This document shows positions 46,004 to 56,803 of a stretch of DNA of 64,000 bases, piece by piece; position 1 is the first letter of the stretch, and each line of letters opens with the position of its first letter. A model generated the notes under the pieces. That model searched no databases. It saw only the letters and a program-made list of their open reading frames with translations, and was not told the origin of the DNA. Source of the DNA: Alteribacter keqinensis (GTDB taxonomy: Bacteria; Bacillota; Bacilli; Bacillales; Salisediminibacteriaceae); assembly GCF_003710255.1 (NCBI RefSeq), contig NZ_RHIB01000001.1, positions 1,302,001 through 1,366,000 on the forward strand, read 5' to 3'. Both the position numbers and the translations under genes were made by a program.

Positions 46004-47404
46004 TTATAAAATATATTGGCTCAAGTCGCGGTTTTCTACGACATTCTGCAATTTTTCTTCCACATATTTTGGTGTGATGACCACTTCTTCCAGATTGATG
46101 TCTGATGCTTCGAATGAGAGGTCCTCAAGAAGTCTTTCCAAAATCGTATGCAAACGACGGGCACCGATGTTTTCAGTCTCTTCATTTACACGTGTGGCAA
46201 TTGTTGCAATCTTATAAACAGTTTCGTCAGAAAATTTCAAGTGTATACCTTCTGTTTCCATTAAGGCCTGATACTGTTTTAATAGAGCATTATCCGGCTC
46301 TACAAGGATACGGACAAAATCGTCAACAGTCAAGCTTGACAACTCGACGCGGATCGGAAAACGCCCCTGAAGTTCGGGAATAAGGTCAGACGGCTTTGAA
46401 AAATGAAACGCTCCGGCTGCTACAAACAGCATATGATCCGTTTTAACAGGACCATATTTCGTAACCACTGTCGATCCTTCCACGATTGGAAGAATATCGC
46501 GCTGGACACCTTCCCGGGATACATCTGCAGTCTGTCCTGAGTTTTTCCCCGCCACTTTATCAATTTCGTCTATGAAAATGATTCCCAGCTGTTCAGCCCG
46601 TGTGACTGCCTCCTGGGTGACTTCATCCATATCGATGAGTTTTTGGGCCTCATCTTCTGTGAGAACTTTCCGTGCGTCCTTCACCGTAAGCTTACGCTTC
46701 TTCTTTTTCTTCGGCATCATGTTTCCGAGCATTTCCTGCATATTCATACCCATCTGCTCCATGCCTGCCCCCTGGAACATATCCATAAAGTTCCCTTGCT
46801 GCTCTTCAACCTCAACGGTTACAACATGATCTTCAAGTTCTCCCATGGCAAGCTGGCGGGCGGTACGCTTCCTTTTATCCCGGATCGTTTCCTCTTCCTT
46901 TTGATCCTGGTTCGGTTGCTGCTGGTTTTCCTGATTGCCTCCGAAAATCATTTCAAAAGGGTTTTTATAATTGTTCTCTTTCTTTTTGGATGGAACGAGA
47001 AGTTCCACCAGCCTCATATTGGCGCTTTGTTCCGCTTCGCCTTTTACTTCAGCCATTTTCTGCTCTTTTTCAATTCTGATCGACGTTTCCACAAGATCAC
47101 GAACCATGGATTCCACGTCACGGCCTACATAACCGACTTCAGTAAATTTAGTCGCTTCCACTTTGACAAAAGGTGCTCCAACAATTTTAGCGAGCCGGCG
47201 TGCGATTTCTGTTTTACCTACTCCGGTAGGACCGATCATGAGAATATTTTTAGGTGTAATTTCATCCCGCAGTCCTTCATTAAGCTTCGAACGCCGGTAC
47301 CGGTTTCGAAGGGCGACTGCTACGGAACGCTTCGCCTGGGACTGCCCTACAATATACTGGTCAAGCTTTTCAACAATCTGTCTTGGTGTAAATGCTTCAC
47401 TCAT
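46004..47404 (-). CDS. hslU: ATP-dependent protease ATPase subunit HslU (ClpY)
   Basis: HslU unfolds substrates for HslV. The 466-aa protein has the N-terminal [16 protein letters not shown] region, Walker [10 protein letters not shown] (about 58-66), the Walker [10 protein letters not shown] near residue 255, the variable intermediate domain (about 110-240, with a Gln/Asn-rich stretch [16 protein letters not shown]), and the C-terminal LLEDLSFEA and SQYIL end that docks into HslV. It follows hslV by 24 bp. Confidence 0.98.
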   Translation of the reverse strand: MSEAFTPRQIVEKLDQYIVGQSQAKRSVAVALRNRYRRSKLNEGLRDEITPKNILMIGPTGVGKTEIARRLAKIVGAPFVKVEATKFTEVGYVGRDVESMVRDLVETSIRIEKEQKMAEVKGEAEQSANMRLVELLVPSKKKENNYKNPFEMIFGGNQENQQQPNQDQKEEETIRDKRKRTARQLAMGELEDHVVTVEVEEQQGNFMDMFQGAGMEQMGMNMQEMLGNMMPKKKKKRKLTVKDARKVLTEDEAQKLIDMDEVTQEAVTRAEQLGIIFIDEIDKVAGKNSGQTADVSREGVQRDILPIVEGSTVVTKYGPVKTDHMLFVAAGAFHFSKPSDLIPELQGRFPIRVELSSLTVDDFVRILVEPDNALLKQYQALMETEGIHLKFSDETVYKIATIATRVNEETENIGARRLHTILERLLEDLSFEASDINLEEVVITPKYVEEKLQNVVENRDLSQYIL

Positions 47405-47428
47405 CGGGTTTTTCCCCCTTTTATATAA

Positions 47429-47977
47429 TCAGGACTCTTTCAGTTCTTCTACAATAATTTCCCGGTTGGTATACACACAGATGTCGGCGGCTACCTCAAG
47501 AGCTGATTCAGCCAGCTCCCTGGCGCTCAGTCCTTCCCCGTGCTTTTTCAAAGCGCGGCCTGCAGCCAGTGCATAATTACCGCCGGAGCCGATGGCAATG
47601 ATTCCGTCATCGGGTTCAATAACTTCACCTGTACCCGCAATAAGATAAAGGTTGGCGCTGTCCATCACAATGAGCATCGCCTCGAGTTTCCTTAAAACCC
47701 GGTCACTCCGCCACTCTTTTGCAAGTTCCACGGCTGCTCTTTGAAGATTTCCGCTGTATTCTTCCAGTTTGTTCTCAAACTTTTCATAAAGGGTAAAGGC
47801 ATCCGCAACGCTGCCTGCAAAACCGGCAACAACTTTACCACGGTAAAGGCGGCGGACCTTTTTAGCCGTATGCTTCATCACAACCGCATTCCCAAACGTT
47901 ACCTGGCCATCTCCGGCCATGGCCAGGGATCCGTTGTGCTTAACAGCAAATATCGTTGTACCTCTGATTTGTTCCAT
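47429..47977 (-). CDS. hslV: ATP-dependent protease proteolytic subunit HslV (ClpQ)
   Basis: A proteasome-like peptidase of 182 aa that works with HslU. The conserved body ([51 protein letters not shown]) is intact. The start is the ATG at 47977, with AAAGGAGCG upstream. The N terminus reads [16 protein letters not shown]: the threonine pair used as the nucleophile in other HslV proteins is at residues 7-8, behind five residues, and the serine that B. subtilis ClpQ shows after its initiator methionine is replaced by glutamate. How the active site is made in this protein is therefore unclear. Confidence 0.95.
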   Translation of the reverse strand: MEQIRGTTIFAVKHNGSLAMAGDGQVTFGNAVVMKHTAKKVRRLYRGKVVAGFAGSVADAFTLYEKFENKLEEYSGNLQRAAVELAKEWRSDRVLRKLEAMLIVMDSANLYLIAGTGEVIEPDDGIIAIGSGGNYALAAGRALKKHGEGLSARELAESALEVAADICVYTNREIIVEELKES

Positions 47978-48007
47978 GTGAACGCTCCTTTACAGAAATC
48001 ATCGTAT

Positions 48008-48901
48008 CTATGCTCTCGGGTGTGACCGTTGATACATCTCTTTCAGCCGGTCTTTCGTAACATGCGTGTAAACCTGGGTAGAGCTTAACTGACTGTGGCC
48101 GAGAAGTTCCTGGACGGTCCGAAGATCAGCTCCTGCATTGAGCATGTGCGTTGCAAACGTGTGTCTGAACACGTGGGGACTGATCCTTGCATTCATAGAA
48201 GCATCATCAACAATCTTTTTCAGCATTGTCCGGATGCTTTTCGGAGTCAGCCTGCCGCTTCTGTAGTTCAGAAAGAGCGCTTCAGGATTTTCTTTACCGT
48301 CAATAATCTGTTTACGTCCGTCATTCAAATAAGTTTCAATGGCATCCATAGCAAAGCTGCCGACCGGTACATACCGCTCTTTCTTCCCCTTGCCTCTCAC
48401 AAGAAGGGTCGCCATGTCACGGTCCAGGTCTGATACGTTCACACCTGCACATTCACTCACCCGGATGCCTGTAGCGTAAAGAAGTTCAATGATGGCCTTG
48501 TTTCGCTGGCCGAGGCTTCCGGTGGCGTCTATGTAGTTGAACAGAGTGTTCATTTCTTCCTCATACAGAAAAGTAGGCAGCCGCTCCCCGCTTTTAGGTA
48601 TCGATGCCAGTATAAACGGGTTGTCCTTTACTGCTTCTTCCCTTAATAAGAATCTGTAAAACGAGCGAAGTGCCGAAATTTTTCTGGAGACTGTTTTCCG
48701 GGCATACTCCCGTTTATGGAGGACAGAAAGATATTCCCGTACTTCAGGATACGAAACTCCCGTCAATTCACTGATTCCATGGTTCTTCATGAATTCAAGG
48801 AAATCTGTTATATCTTTTCGGTAGTTTTCGATCGTATGAACCGAAGCATTCTTCTCTATTTGCAAGTATCGTATAAACGTTGTCGTCCAATCCTCAGTCA
48901 T
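48008..48901 (-). CDS. xerC: Site-specific tyrosine recombinase XerC (CodV)
   Basis: It resolves chromosome dimers with its XerD partner at dif. The N-terminal SAM-like domain (about residues 1-95) precedes the catalytic domain, in which Arg147 (ATGIRVSE), His243 and Arg246 (SPHVFRHTF), His269 (LLGHSQL) and the nucleophile Tyr278 (STQVYTHV) are all present. The 297-aa length is normal (B. subtilis CodV 304). It opens the codV-hslV-hslU-codY cluster. Confidence 0.96.
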   Translation of the reverse strand: MTEDWTTTFIRYLQIEKNASVHTIENYRKDITDFLEFMKNHGISELTGVSYPEVREYLSVLHKREYARKTVSRKISALRSFYRFLLREEAVKDNPFILASIPKSGERLPTFLYEEEMNTLFNYIDATGSLGQRNKAIIELLYATGIRVSECAGVNVSDLDRDMATLLVRGKGKKERYVPVGSFAMDAIETYLNDGRKQIIDGKENPEALFLNYRSGRLTPKSIRTMLKKIVDDASMNARISPHVFRHTFATHMLNAGADLRTVQELLGHSQLSSTQVYTHVTKDRLKEMYQRSHPRA

Positions 48902-49054
48902 TTATACATTCACCCGGACTTTCGTTTTGTAGAAACACTCTGTTAATTTTCAATGCTGATTTCCGCTTCGGTCAACATTTTTTTCAATCACCAACCACCT
49001 GTCATAATGCTGGCAGAAAAGCCTCTGTAACAGGTGTTTTGGTGGTTTAATCAC

Positions 49055-49093
49055 AAAGAGCTACTAAATCGTATCACAATTTAGCAGCTCTTT
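49055..49093 (-). terminator. Hairpin downstream of trmFO
   Basis: Two fifteen-base arms (AAAGAGCTGCTAAAT and ATTTAGTAGCTCTTT, one mismatch) surround a nine-base loop. It begins about 10 bp after the trmFO stop. The following T run is short, so it may also act as an RNA-stability hairpin. Confidence 0.6.
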
Positions 49094-49102
49094 CAATAAA
49101 CT

Positions 49103-50407
49103 TTACACTTTTTTCACAAAATTCTGAATTGTTGCCAATGCACGCTCACCGTGGGCTTCATAGCGCTCTTTTTTGTTTTTAATGCGCTTTTCAAATGGCG
49201 GAAGAAGACCCATGTTTGCATTGATCGGCTGGAAGTTATCCGGGTTTGCCGTCGTAATGTAGTTGACCATCGCGCCTGTCATTGTCTCCGCAGGAAAGAC
49301 TGCCAGTTCTTCTCCTGCAACAAGCTTCGCAGCGTTAATACCGGAGACAAGTCCTGCTGCGGCGCTTTCCACGTACCCCTCTACACCTGTCATCTGACCG
49401 GCAAAAAACAAGTCGTCCCTGTCTTTATACTGATAGGTGGGGCGAAGAAGGTTCGGTGAGTTAACAAATGTGTTTCTATGCATCACGCCGTAACGGACAA
49501 TTTCTGCATTCTCCAGTCCCGGGATTAATGAAAAGACTTCCTTTTGCGGACCCCATTTCATATGTGTCTGAAAACCGACAATATTGTAAAGGGTTCCTGA
49601 ACTGTTGTCCTGTCTGAGCTGAACAACAGCATAAGGACGTTTACCTGTCTTCGGATCTTCCAGACCCACAGGCTTCATCGGTCCGAACAAGAGTGTTTTC
49701 TTTCCCCGGCGCGCCATCACTTCAATCGGCATACACCCTTCAAAGAACATCTCTTTTTCAAAGTCTTTAACCGGCACTGTTTCTGCATTGATCAGTGCGT
49801 CATAGAAGCGGTCAAATTCCTCTTCAGTCATCGGGCAGTTCAGATAAGCTGCTTCCCCTTTATCATAACGGGACTTGAGGTAGACTTTATCCATATCAAC
49901 CGAGTCCGTTTCAAGGATCGGTGCTGCCGCGTCATAGAAATAAAGATGCTCTTCTCCTGTAAGGGCCTTAAGTTCATTCGAAAGGCTCTCAGAGGTAAGG
50001 GGGCCAGTAGCAATAATCGTCGGGCCATCCGGAATCTTCGTAATTTCTTCAGAAAAAACCGTTACATTTTCATGGCCTTTTACACGGTCTGTAACAAGCT
50101 GGGCAAACTCATGACGGTCTACTGCAAGTGCTCCCCCTGCAGGAACGGAACAATCATCAGCAGACCTGATAATGACAGAATCCAGGTGCCGCATTTCTTC
50201 TTTCAATATACCGACGGCATTTGCCAGTCCGTTGGCTCTCAGGGAGTTGCTGCATACCAGCTCTGCGAATTTATCTGTATGGTGGGCAGGTGTCTGCTTT
50301 TTTGGACGCATTTCGTACAAGTGAACCTTTACGCCGCGCTTTGCAAGCTGCCATGCAGCTTCACTTCCCGCAAGACCTGCTCCTATTACATTTACGTGTT
50401 GTGTCAT
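49103..50407 (-). CDS. trmFO: tRNA U54 methyltransferase TrmFO (Gid)
   Basis: A folate- and FAD-dependent enzyme that methylates U54 in the T loop of tRNA. The FAD loop [20 protein letters not shown] lies near residues 6-25. The conserved [15 protein letters not shown] and [13 protein letters not shown] blocks follow, with one of the functional cysteines in the second. The start was taken as the ATG at 50407 (MTQHVNVIG) with GAGGAGG upstream, giving 434 aa, rather than an open start 16 codons further up. It has its own promoter. Confidence 0.97.
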   Translation of the reverse strand: MTQHVNVIGAGLAGSEAAWQLAKRGVKVHLYEMRPKKQTPAHHTDKFAELVCSNSLRANGLANAVGILKEEMRHLDSVIIRSADDCSVPAGGALAVDRHEFAQLVTDRVKGHENVTVFSEEITKIPDGPTIIATGPLTSESLSNELKALTGEEHLYFYDAAAPILETDSVDMDKVYLKSRYDKGEAAYLNCPMTEEEFDRFYDALINAETVPVKDFEKEMFFEGCMPIEVMARRGKKTLLFGPMKPVGLEDPKTGKRPYAVVQLRQDNSSGTLYNIVGFQTHMKWGPQKEVFSLIPGLENAEIVRYGVMHRNTFVNSPNLLRPTYQYKDRDDLFFAGQMTGVEGYVESAAAGLVSGINAAKLVAGEELAVFPAETMTGAMVNYITTANPDNFQPINANMGLLPPFEKRIKNKKERYEAHGERALATIQNFVKKV

Positions 50408-50498
50408 ATTAATCCTCCTCAATAACAGTACAGTCATCCGGACAACAGGGTTCACTCGACTGTTATTTGTTCACGAATCAGTTCTTACTACGCCTGCT

Positions 50499-50527
50499 AA
50501 TATACCTTATCAAATAAAGAAATGCAA
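50499..50527 (-). promoter_or_regulatory. Sigma-A promoter of trmFO
   Basis: TTGCAT (50527-50522) and TATATT (50504-50499) on the minus strand are separated by 17 bases, about 92 bp before the trmFO start. Confidence 0.7.
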
Positions 50528-50804
50528 GAACAACAGGGCATACATGTATACACAGGAAAGAAGGGCTGCCCCCTGGAGCGGTTTTAAGGATTGTTTATTA
50601 AACGAGCCCCTGTAAAAGAAATTATGGAAGGGGGTTATAACCCTTTATTGACATTCAGATGCGTTGTAATAATCAGGGGAACAGGATAACTCAGCTGAAT
50701 AAGACCGTATACCTATTTTCATGTACAATATTGTGAATAAATCAGCATGGTTGTCTGTTTTATTCCCTCTTCCTTTAGCGTACAGAATTTAAGATTAAGC
50801 CAGC

Positions 50805-50850
50805 CCTTCTCTTTTCACGTGGAGGTGGTGCCGGTGACTCCTCGTCCGAT
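50805..50850. repeat. Degenerate family IV repeat fragment
   Basis: CCCTTCTCTTTTCACGTGGAGG followed by TGGTGCCGGTGACTCC is a decayed version of the CCCTTCGCTTTCCGCGGAGG-type half at 13579-13645. Confidence 0.5.
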
Positions 50851-50853
50851 TCA

Positions 50854-50890
50854 AAAAACCAAAAAGAAAAGAGCCCTTTATGGGCCCTTT
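50854..50890 (-). terminator. Intrinsic terminator after topA
   Basis: AGGGCCC and GGGCTCT arms (one G-U pair) with an ATAAA loop are followed by TTTTCTTTTT in minus-strand sense. Confidence 0.75.
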
Positions 50891-50900
50891 ACCTAATATG

Positions 50901-52973
50901 TTAGTTTTGTTCCTCTTTGTAATCACATTCGGAACATTGTACGTGGATGCCTTTTTTGGTCTTTTTCTCGACAAGCATTTTTGAACATTTCGGGCACGTA
51001 CGGTTAATCGGTTTATCCCAGGAAATGAACTCACATTCCGGATAACGGTCACATCCATAAAAAATGCGTTTCTTTTTACTTTTACGTTCCACAATATTTC
51101 CTTCGTTACAAGTCGGGCACTTCACACCGATATCTTTTACGATCGGTTTTGTGTTGCGGCATTCAGGAAAGTTGGAACAGGCCATAAATTTACCATAACG
51201 TCCCATCTTAAAGACCATTTCATGCCCGCAATTTTCACAATCCTCGCCTGCCGGTTCGTCTTTGATCTCTACTTCTCTCATCTCTTCTTCTGCTGTTTTC
51301 AGGCGTTTTTCGAAATCTTTGTAAAAATGATCAATGACCTGAACCCAGTTTTCCTTACCGTCCTCAATTGAGTCAAGGTCCGTTTCCATCTTTGCCGTAA
51401 ACTCCACATTCAGGATTTCCGGGAAGAATTCAATGATCAGATCGAGAACGATGGTACCAAGCTCTGTAGGTACAAAACGTTTATCTTCAAGTGCAACATA
51501 CCCTCTACGCTGAATCGTATCCAGCGTCGGTGCATAAGTTGACGGTCGCCCGATACCGAGCTCCTCCATCGTCTTTACGAGACGCGCCTCAGTATAACGC
51601 GGCGGCGGCTGGGTAAAGTGCTGGTTCGGATCAATCGTTTCCACAACGACCTCTTCCCCCTGTTCAAGTTCAGGCAGCCAGCGGTCTTCTTCTTTCTTAC
51701 CATCATCTGTGCCTTCAATATACACTTTCATAAAACCGGGGAACTTCAGCTTCGATCCGTTCGCTCTGAAAATCACACCGTTGTTTGAGAGATCCACACT
51801 CAGGGTGTCCATCACCGCAGGAGCCATAAGGCTTGCTACAAGGCGATCCCAAATCAGTTTATACAGACGGTACTGGTCTCTGGAAAGATATGACTTGACG
51901 TTTTTCGGATCTTTCATCACAGAAGTCGGCCGGATCGCTTCGTGAGCATCCTGTGAATTGGCACTTTGTTTCGATTTTTTTTGTTCGGTATTAATGTATT
52001 CCTTACCGTAATTGGCTTCGATGTAGTCTTTTGTTTCATTTTGTGCCGTTTCTGAAACCCGTGTTGAGTCGGTACGCATATACGTGATTAAACCGACGGT
52101 ACCTTCTTTTCCTACATCAATACCTTCGTAAAGCTGCTGAGCGAGCATCATCGTTTTCTTTGCTCTGAAATTCAGTTTACGGGCAGCTTCCTGCTGGAGT
52201 GATGAAGTGGTAAATGGTACGACCGGGTTGCGTTTGCGTTCCCTTTTCGTAACTTTATCCACGGTGAACGAATCACCTGACAGCTTGTTGAGAACAAGGT
52301 CTACATCTTCTTTCGTTTTTAATTCCGTCTTTTTCCCGTCGACTCCATAAAACTTCGCTTCAAATGATTCGTCATTTTTATTCAGTTCCGCCTGTATTGA
52401 CCAGTACTCTTCGGGCTCGAAAGCTTCGATTTCCTTTTCCCGGTCAATAATCATTTTGACAGCTACACTCTGCACACGACCTGCACTCAGACCCTTCTTA
52501 ACTTTCTTCCATAATAACGGGCTGATATTGTAACCGACAAGACGATCAAGAACTCGCCGTGCCTGCTGGGCATCCACTAAATCCATATTAATGGTTCTTG
52601 GTGTTTTAAACGAATCTTTAATAGCTTGTTTGGTAATCTCATTAAAAACAACTCGGCATTTTGATTTATCGTCAATATTCAGGCTGTGGGCAAGGTGCCA
52701 TGCAATGGCTTCCCCTTCTCTGTCGGGGTCAGCTGCAAGATAAATCTTTTTTGCTTTTTTCGCTGCTGTCTTAAGTTCCTTAAGAACAGGGCCCTTTCCA
52801 CGGATGGTGATGTATTTAGGGTTGAAGTTGTCTTCCACATCTACACCCATCTGACTTTTCGGCAAGTCAATAACATGTCCCATCGATGCTTTTACTGCAT
52901 ATTTCTTTCCTAAATATTTACCGATTGTTTTCGCTTTAGCCGGGGATTCGACGATCACTAAGTAATCGGACAT
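50901..52973 (-). CDS. topA: DNA topoisomerase I
   Basis: Relaxes negative supercoils. An N-terminal Toprim domain ([33 protein letters not shown]) leads to the catalytic tyrosine in [13 protein letters not shown] (Tyr298). Three zinc-finger-like cysteine motifs end the protein: [20 protein letters not shown] region, CPTCNEG...CDRYPEC and CPKCSKM...CSEC. The 690-aa length matches B. subtilis (691). It lies between dprA and trmFO and has a strong promoter upstream. Confidence 0.98.
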   Translation of the reverse strand: MSDYLVIVESPAKAKTIGKYLGKKYAVKASMGHVIDLPKSQMGVDVEDNFNPKYITIRGKGPVLKELKTAAKKAKKIYLAADPDREGEAIAWHLAHSLNIDDKSKCRVVFNEITKQAIKDSFKTPRTINMDLVDAQQARRVLDRLVGYNISPLLWKKVKKGLSAGRVQSVAVKMIIDREKEIEAFEPEEYWSIQAELNKNDESFEAKFYGVDGKKTELKTKEDVDLVLNKLSGDSFTVDKVTKRERKRNPVVPFTTSSLQQEAARKLNFRAKKTMMLAQQLYEGIDVGKEGTVGLITYMRTDSTRVSETAQNETKDYIEANYGKEYINTEQKKSKQSANSQDAHEAIRPTSVMKDPKNVKSYLSRDQYRLYKLIWDRLVASLMAPAVMDTLSVDLSNNGVIFRANGSKLKFPGFMKVYIEGTDDGKKEEDRWLPELEQGEEVVVETIDPNQHFTQPPPRYTEARLVKTMEELGIGRPSTYAPTLDTIQRRGYVALEDKRFVPTELGTIVLDLIIEFFPEILNVEFTAKMETDLDSIEDGKENWVQVIDHFYKDFEKRLKTAEEEMREVEIKDEPAGEDCENCGHEMVFKMGRYGKFMACSNFPECRNTKPIVKDIGVKCPTCNEGNIVERKSKKKRIFYGCDRYPECEFISWDKPINRTCPKCSKMLVEKKTKKGIHVQCSECDYKEEQN

Positions 52974-53035
52974 AATGTTGTTCCTCCCCTTCAGAGGTAA
53001 AATCGTTCAAATATAGTAAAATCAAATCTCCACTA

Positions 53036-53064
53036 TTATTAACTACACATTTATGATTTGTCAA
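53036..53064 (-). promoter_or_regulatory. Sigma-A promoter of topA
   Basis: TTGACA (53064-53059) is followed after 17 bases by TAATAA (53041-53036) on the minus strand, 63 bp before the topA start. The -35 box is a consensus match. Confidence 0.75.
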
Positions 53065-53203
53065 ACATGAAAACGGAAAAAAACGGTTATTACTCCTTTC
53101 AAAACCACTTAAAGCCTTGTTGTATCTTCTTTTTGAATTTTCAGGCTACACGTGTACTTGTTTGATATTTATTCACTTTTTTCCGGATTCCATACCTTCT
53201 TTT

Positions 53204-54073
53204 TTAAATTTCTTCTATTATATCTTCTGCAGACATAACCGTTTTTGCTCCTTCCTGGATGAGTCTCAGGCAGCCTGCGGCCTGCTTTTTTAAAGGTGAA
53301 CCGGGAACGGCAAGAACCTCCCTGCCCTGTTCAAGTGCACAATTGGCTGTAATCATCGAGCCGCTTTTTTCATTGGCTTCGACAATGAGAACAGCTTTGC
53401 TGATGCCGGAGATGAGTCTGTTTCGTTTTGGAAAATGCCATCGTTGAGGTTTTGTTTCAGGCGGGTATTCACTGAGGATGAGGTTTTCATTCTTGATTGA
53501 TCTGGCTAATGGTGTATGAGATGGAGGATAAATGTGGGTAAAGCCTGAGCCGAGGATTGCCATTGTCGCTACGTTGTTTTTCAAAGCCCATTTATGTGCA
53601 AATCCATCAACCCCTTCTGCAAGACCTGAGACGATCAGAAGCTCATCAGCGGGGATCGGGTTCAGCAGCTCTTCTATAATCGGCACAGCTTCAGGAGAGG
53701 GTCTCCTTGAACCAATTACAGCGAGGGGAGACGTTTTTTTAAGTATGCTCAAATTTCCTTGATAAAACAATACAGCAGGAGGATCGTATATCATCTGGAG
53801 ACGGACAGGGTAATGGGGGTCATTCCGGGTCAGGAAGCCTATGCCCTGCTTTTCCAGCTCCAAATGGAGGTTGCGGTGCCTAAGTTGCTGAATGTTTTTG
53901 TATATTCGTTCTGCCCGGTCCAGGCGCAGATTTAAGGCTGCCATAAGAGAGGCGGCAGACATTTGAAAAGGGGCTTTCAATTCAGGGTCGAGTGCGTACA
54001 TACGTTCTGTTATAAGGGCATCAGCATGTGTCGCATAATGGAGGATCAACATGCGCTCATTCAAATAATTCAT
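53204..54073 (-). CDS. dprA: DNA processing protein DprA (Smf)
   Basis: DprA protects incoming single strands and loads RecA during transformation; it is kept in most bacteria whether or not competence is known. The Rossmann-like core near residues 110-240 has AVIGSRRPSPEAVPI, SGLAEGVDGFAHKWAL, GSGFTHIYPPSH and SEYPPETKP. A short N-terminal helical domain precedes it. The 289-aa length is normal (B. subtilis about 297). It is read between sucD and topA as in B. subtilis. Confidence 0.96.
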   Translation of the reverse strand: MNYLNERMLILHYATHADALITERMYALDPELKAPFQMSAASLMAALNLRLDRAERIYKNIQQLRHRNLHLELEKQGIGFLTRNDPHYPVRLQMIYDPPAVLFYQGNLSILKKTSPLAVIGSRRPSPEAVPIIEELLNPIPADELLIVSGLAEGVDGFAHKWALKNNVATMAILGSGFTHIYPPSHTPLARSIKNENLILSEYPPETKPQRWHFPKRNRLISGISKAVLIVEANEKSGSMITANCALEQGREVLAVPGSPLKKQAAGCLRLIQEGAKTVMSAEDIIEEI

Positions 54074-54132
54074 TTGTTTACCTGCCTTCGTAATAGAATT
54101 GGAATAACATAATGGGGCGCTCAGGAGGAATG

Positions 54133-54166
54133 AAAAAGAGGCTCCCCCGGAAGCCGGGGGAGGACT
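54133..54166 (-). terminator. Intrinsic terminator after sucCD
   Basis: Perfect nine-base arms CTCCCCCGG and CCGGGGGAG around a three-base loop are followed by CTCTTTTT on the minus strand, 14 bp after the sucD stop. Confidence 0.85.
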
Positions 54167-54179
54167 CAGTTAATACGTG

Positions 54180-55085
54180 TTATTTATGAGTAACACACTT
54201 TTCGTAAATACCGTTGTCTTTCAGGGAGCTGATAAGCGTTTCTCCCATAACTGCAGGAGTTTGTGCTACTTTCACACCGCATGCTTCAAGTGTTTTGATC
54301 TTCTCAGCCGCAGTTCCTTTACCACCGGAAATAATTGCACCGGCATGGCCCATACGTTTCCCTGGAGGTGCAGTCTGACCGCCGATAAATCCTACTACCG
54401 GCTTAGTCATGTTCGCTTTGATCCACTCGGCCGCTTCTTCTTCAGCTGTACCGCCGATTTCACCGATCATGATGACTGCATAGGTGTCATCGTCTTCATT
54501 GAATTGCTTCAATACATCGATGAAGTCCGTACCGTTAACAGGGTCTCCGCCGATTCCGACAGCTGTAGACTGGCCGATACCTTCAGTGGAAAGCTGGTGA
54601 ACCGCTTCGTACGTTAATGTACCAGAGCGGGAAACGACACCAACGTGCCCTTTTTTGTGAATGTATCCGGGCATAATACCGATTTTACACTCGTCAGGAG
54701 TAATAACTCCTGGACAGTTCGGTCCGATCAGGCGTGTTTCTTTGCCTTCTAGGTAACGTTTTACTTTAATCATATCAGTTACAGGAATACCTTCTGTAAT
54801 TGTAATAACAAGATCAATGCCGGCGTCTGCCGCTTCCATGATTGCGTCTGCTGCAAATGCAGGGGGAACGTAAACGACTGAAGCATTTGCTCCTGTTTTT
54901 TCAACAGCATCACTTACTGTATCAAATACTGGAATACCTTCTACTTCTGTGCCGCCTTTACCCGGTGTAACGCCACCTACAACATTCGTTCCGTATTCAA
55001 CGGCCTGTTTTGTGTGGAACAGCCCGGTAGCCCCGGTAATACCTTGTACAATTAGTTTTGTGTCTTTATTAATAAGGATACTCAT
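54180..55085 (-). CDS. sucD: Succinyl-CoA synthetase alpha subunit
   Basis: Carries the CoA site and the phosphohistidine of the TCA-cycle enzyme that makes succinate and ATP or GTP. The N-terminal CoA loop [20 protein letters not shown] spans residues 15-34, with GPNCPGVI near 121. The phosphohistidine is His247 in [14 protein letters not shown]. At 301 aa it has normal length. It starts 17 bp after sucC. Confidence 0.98.
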   Translation of the reverse strand: MSILINKDTKLIVQGITGATGLFHTKQAVEYGTNVVGGVTPGKGGTEVEGIPVFDTVSDAVEKTGANASVVYVPPAFAADAIMEAADAGIDLVITITEGIPVTDMIKVKRYLEGKETRLIGPNCPGVITPDECKIGIMPGYIHKKGHVGVVSRSGTLTYEAVHQLSTEGIGQSTAVGIGGDPVNGTDFIDVLKQFNEDDDTYAVIMIGEIGGTAEEEAAEWIKANMTKPVVGFIGGQTAPPGKRMGHAGAIISGGKGTAAEKIKTLEACGVKVAQTPAVMGETLISSLKDNGIYEKCVTHK

Positions 55086-55102
55086 CTGCTACCCGTCCTT
55101 TC

Positions 55103-56266
55103 TTACTCTTTAACAAGAGAAACGATTTTTTCTGCACCATCAGCCATTGAGTCAGCTGCTGTAATGTTCAGTCCTGATTCTTCAAGAATTTTCTTTCCAA
55201 GATCTACGTTTGTTCCTTCAAGACGCACCACAAGAGGAAGCTCAAGTCCCATCTCTTTCGTTGCTGCAACGACACCTTCGGCAATGATGTCACACTTCAT
55301 GATTCCGCCGAAAATGTTTACGTAGATTCCTTTTACGCTTTTATCGGAAAGAATGATTTTGAACGCTTCAGTAACCTTCTCTTTTGTTGCTCCGCCACCT
55401 ACGTCAAGGAAGTTTGCCGGGTCACCGCTGTAATGCTTAATGATGTCCATTGTGGCCATGGCAAGTCCTGCACCGTTAACCATGCATCCGATGTTCCCGT
55501 CAAGAGCAATGTAGCTGAGATCATGTTTGGATGCTTCAATTTCCTTTTCATCTTCTTCTTCAAGATCGCGAAGTTCAACAATGTCTTTTTGACGGTAAAG
55601 AGCGTTGGAATCGAAATTAAGCTTCGCATCCAGTGCCATGACTTTTCCGTCCCCTGTTGTAACAAGCGGGTTGATTTCTGCAATAGAGCAGTCTTTTTCT
55701 TCAAATGCTTTATAAAGTCCCATCATGAACTTTACCGCGTCGCGGACAAGCTCTTTTGGAATGTTAATATTAAATGCAAGACGGCGTGCCTGGTACGGCA
55801 TAAGACCTACAACAGGATCAACAACCTCTTTAAAGATTTTTTCAGGTGTTTTTTCGGCAACTTCTTCAATCTCTGTGCCGCCTTCTTCTGAAGCCATCAT
55901 TACAATACGGGACGTATCGCGGTCTACAACGAGTCCTACGTAATACTCGCTTTTAATATCACAGCCCTCTTCGATGAGTAAGCGCTTAACTTCTTTACCC
56001 TCAGGACCAGTCTGATGCGTGACTAATGTTTTACCGAGAATCTCTTCGGCATATGTACGAACGTCGTCAAGATTTTTCGCCACTTTAACACCGCCGGCTT
56101 TTCCGCGGCCACCTGCGTGGATTTGTGCTTTGACAACGGTTACATCAGTGCCTAGCGATTTTGCTGCTTCGACAGCTTCTTCTACTGTGTAAGCCACTTT
56201 TCCGTTAGGAACTGCGACACCATAATTTCTTAAAACTTCTTTGCCTTGATACTCATGGATATTCAT
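55103..56266 (-). CDS. sucC: Succinyl-CoA synthetase beta subunit (ADP-forming)
   Basis: The ATP-grasp subunit that binds nucleotide. The N-terminal [17 protein letters not shown] and the [19 protein letters not shown] loop near residues 44-62 are typical, with the C-terminal [16 protein letters not shown] near 318. I chose the ATG at 56266 over one two codons earlier, which lies against the GGAGG ribosome site; this gives 387 aa (B. subtilis 385). It has a promoter upstream. Confidence 0.97.
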   Translation of the reverse strand: MNIHEYQGKEVLRNYGVAVPNGKVAYTVEEAVEAAKSLGTDVTVVKAQIHAGGRGKAGGVKVAKNLDDVRTYAEEILGKTLVTHQTGPEGKEVKRLLIEEGCDIKSEYYVGLVVDRDTSRIVMMASEEGGTEIEEVAEKTPEKIFKEVVDPVVGLMPYQARRLAFNINIPKELVRDAVKFMMGLYKAFEEKDCSIAEINPLVTTGDGKVMALDAKLNFDSNALYRQKDIVELRDLEEEDEKEIEASKHDLSYIALDGNIGCMVNGAGLAMATMDIIKHYSGDPANFLDVGGGATKEKVTEAFKIILSDKSVKGIYVNIFGGIMKCDIIAEGVVAATKEMGLELPLVVRLEGTNVDLGKKILEESGLNITAADSMADGAEKIVSLVKE

Positions 56267-56422
56267 TGCCATCCTCCTAACTTAATTGTCCCTGCATCTT
56301 CTTTTCCCTCTCCTTCAGAGAGTTCGCTAATCGTTCACAAACCCTTTGGGGAAAATAAAAAATTACAAAATATTTCGTGCGGGAAACGAAGAAATTTGTA
56401 TATGCTTCGTTGCACAAGTTTT

Positions 56423-56452
56423 ATTTTACTATACTTTTGTCAATTTTGTGAA
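56423..56452 (-). promoter_or_regulatory. Sigma-A promoter of sucCD
   Basis: TTCACA (56452-56447) and TAAAAT (56428-56423), spaced 18 bases apart on the minus strand, each match the consensus in five of six positions. They lie about 160 bp before sucC, leaving a long leader. Confidence 0.55.
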
Positions 56453-56465
56453 TCGATTGCTCAAT

Positions 56466-56480
56466 TTTTTTCAGGAAATT
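56466..56480 (-). promoter_or_regulatory. Weak CodY-like box upstream of sucCD
   Basis: AATTTCCTGAAAAAA on the minus strand matches 12 of 15 consensus positions and lies 13 bp before the -35 hexamer. In AT-rich sequence this could be chance. Confidence 0.25.
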
Positions 56481-56619
56481 TTGGAACCAGGTTGTAACAA
56501 GGGGTAAAAAAGGGCGTTATTTACTTTTTTGTCAGCTTTATAGAACAAGAAAAATGATTTTCGTTCCTGATCAATCAACACTTATATTGTCATTTATCAA
56601 CTCTTGTTTAAAAAGACAT

Positions 56620-56702
56620 AATGCAGCCGGGATGCCTGAGACTCTGGCGGTTGTGGGGGCTAGGGTGAGACCCCGCAATGCGGAGGAGTCCACTGAAAAA
56701 GT
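56620..56702. repeat. Truncated family III repeat joined to a CACTGAAAAAGT motif
   Basis: ATGCAGCCGGGATGCCTGAG and GGTGAGACCCCGCAATGCGG follow one arm of the element at 13808-13933 in reverse orientation. The other arm is missing, and the sequence passes instead into CCACTGAAAAAGTC. Confidence 0.65.
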
Positions 56703-56803
56703 CAAAGTTCGATAATAACATCACCACTTTAGGTCTCTAATTGCAACATAAAAATTGGATTTGATTTTTTATTGTGAAAAAGGTCATTTTCGTTTTTTAA
56801 AAA

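Larger units (their letters stand above)
50408..50900. other. Gap trmFO-topA: promoter, repeat fragment and terminator
   Basis: This gap of about 490 bp carries the trmFO promoter (50499-50527), a degenerate family IV repeat fragment (50805-50850) and the topA terminator. In 50530-50800 I see only a small GGGTTATAACCC palindrome near 50.65 kb and no gene. Confidence 0.75.

Noticed and set aside
46643-47428. 261-aa plus-strand frame antisense to hslU
   Set aside because: It is entirely within the conserved hslU gene, rich in Phe, His, Leu and Ser as reverse-strand readings are, and has no ribosome site.
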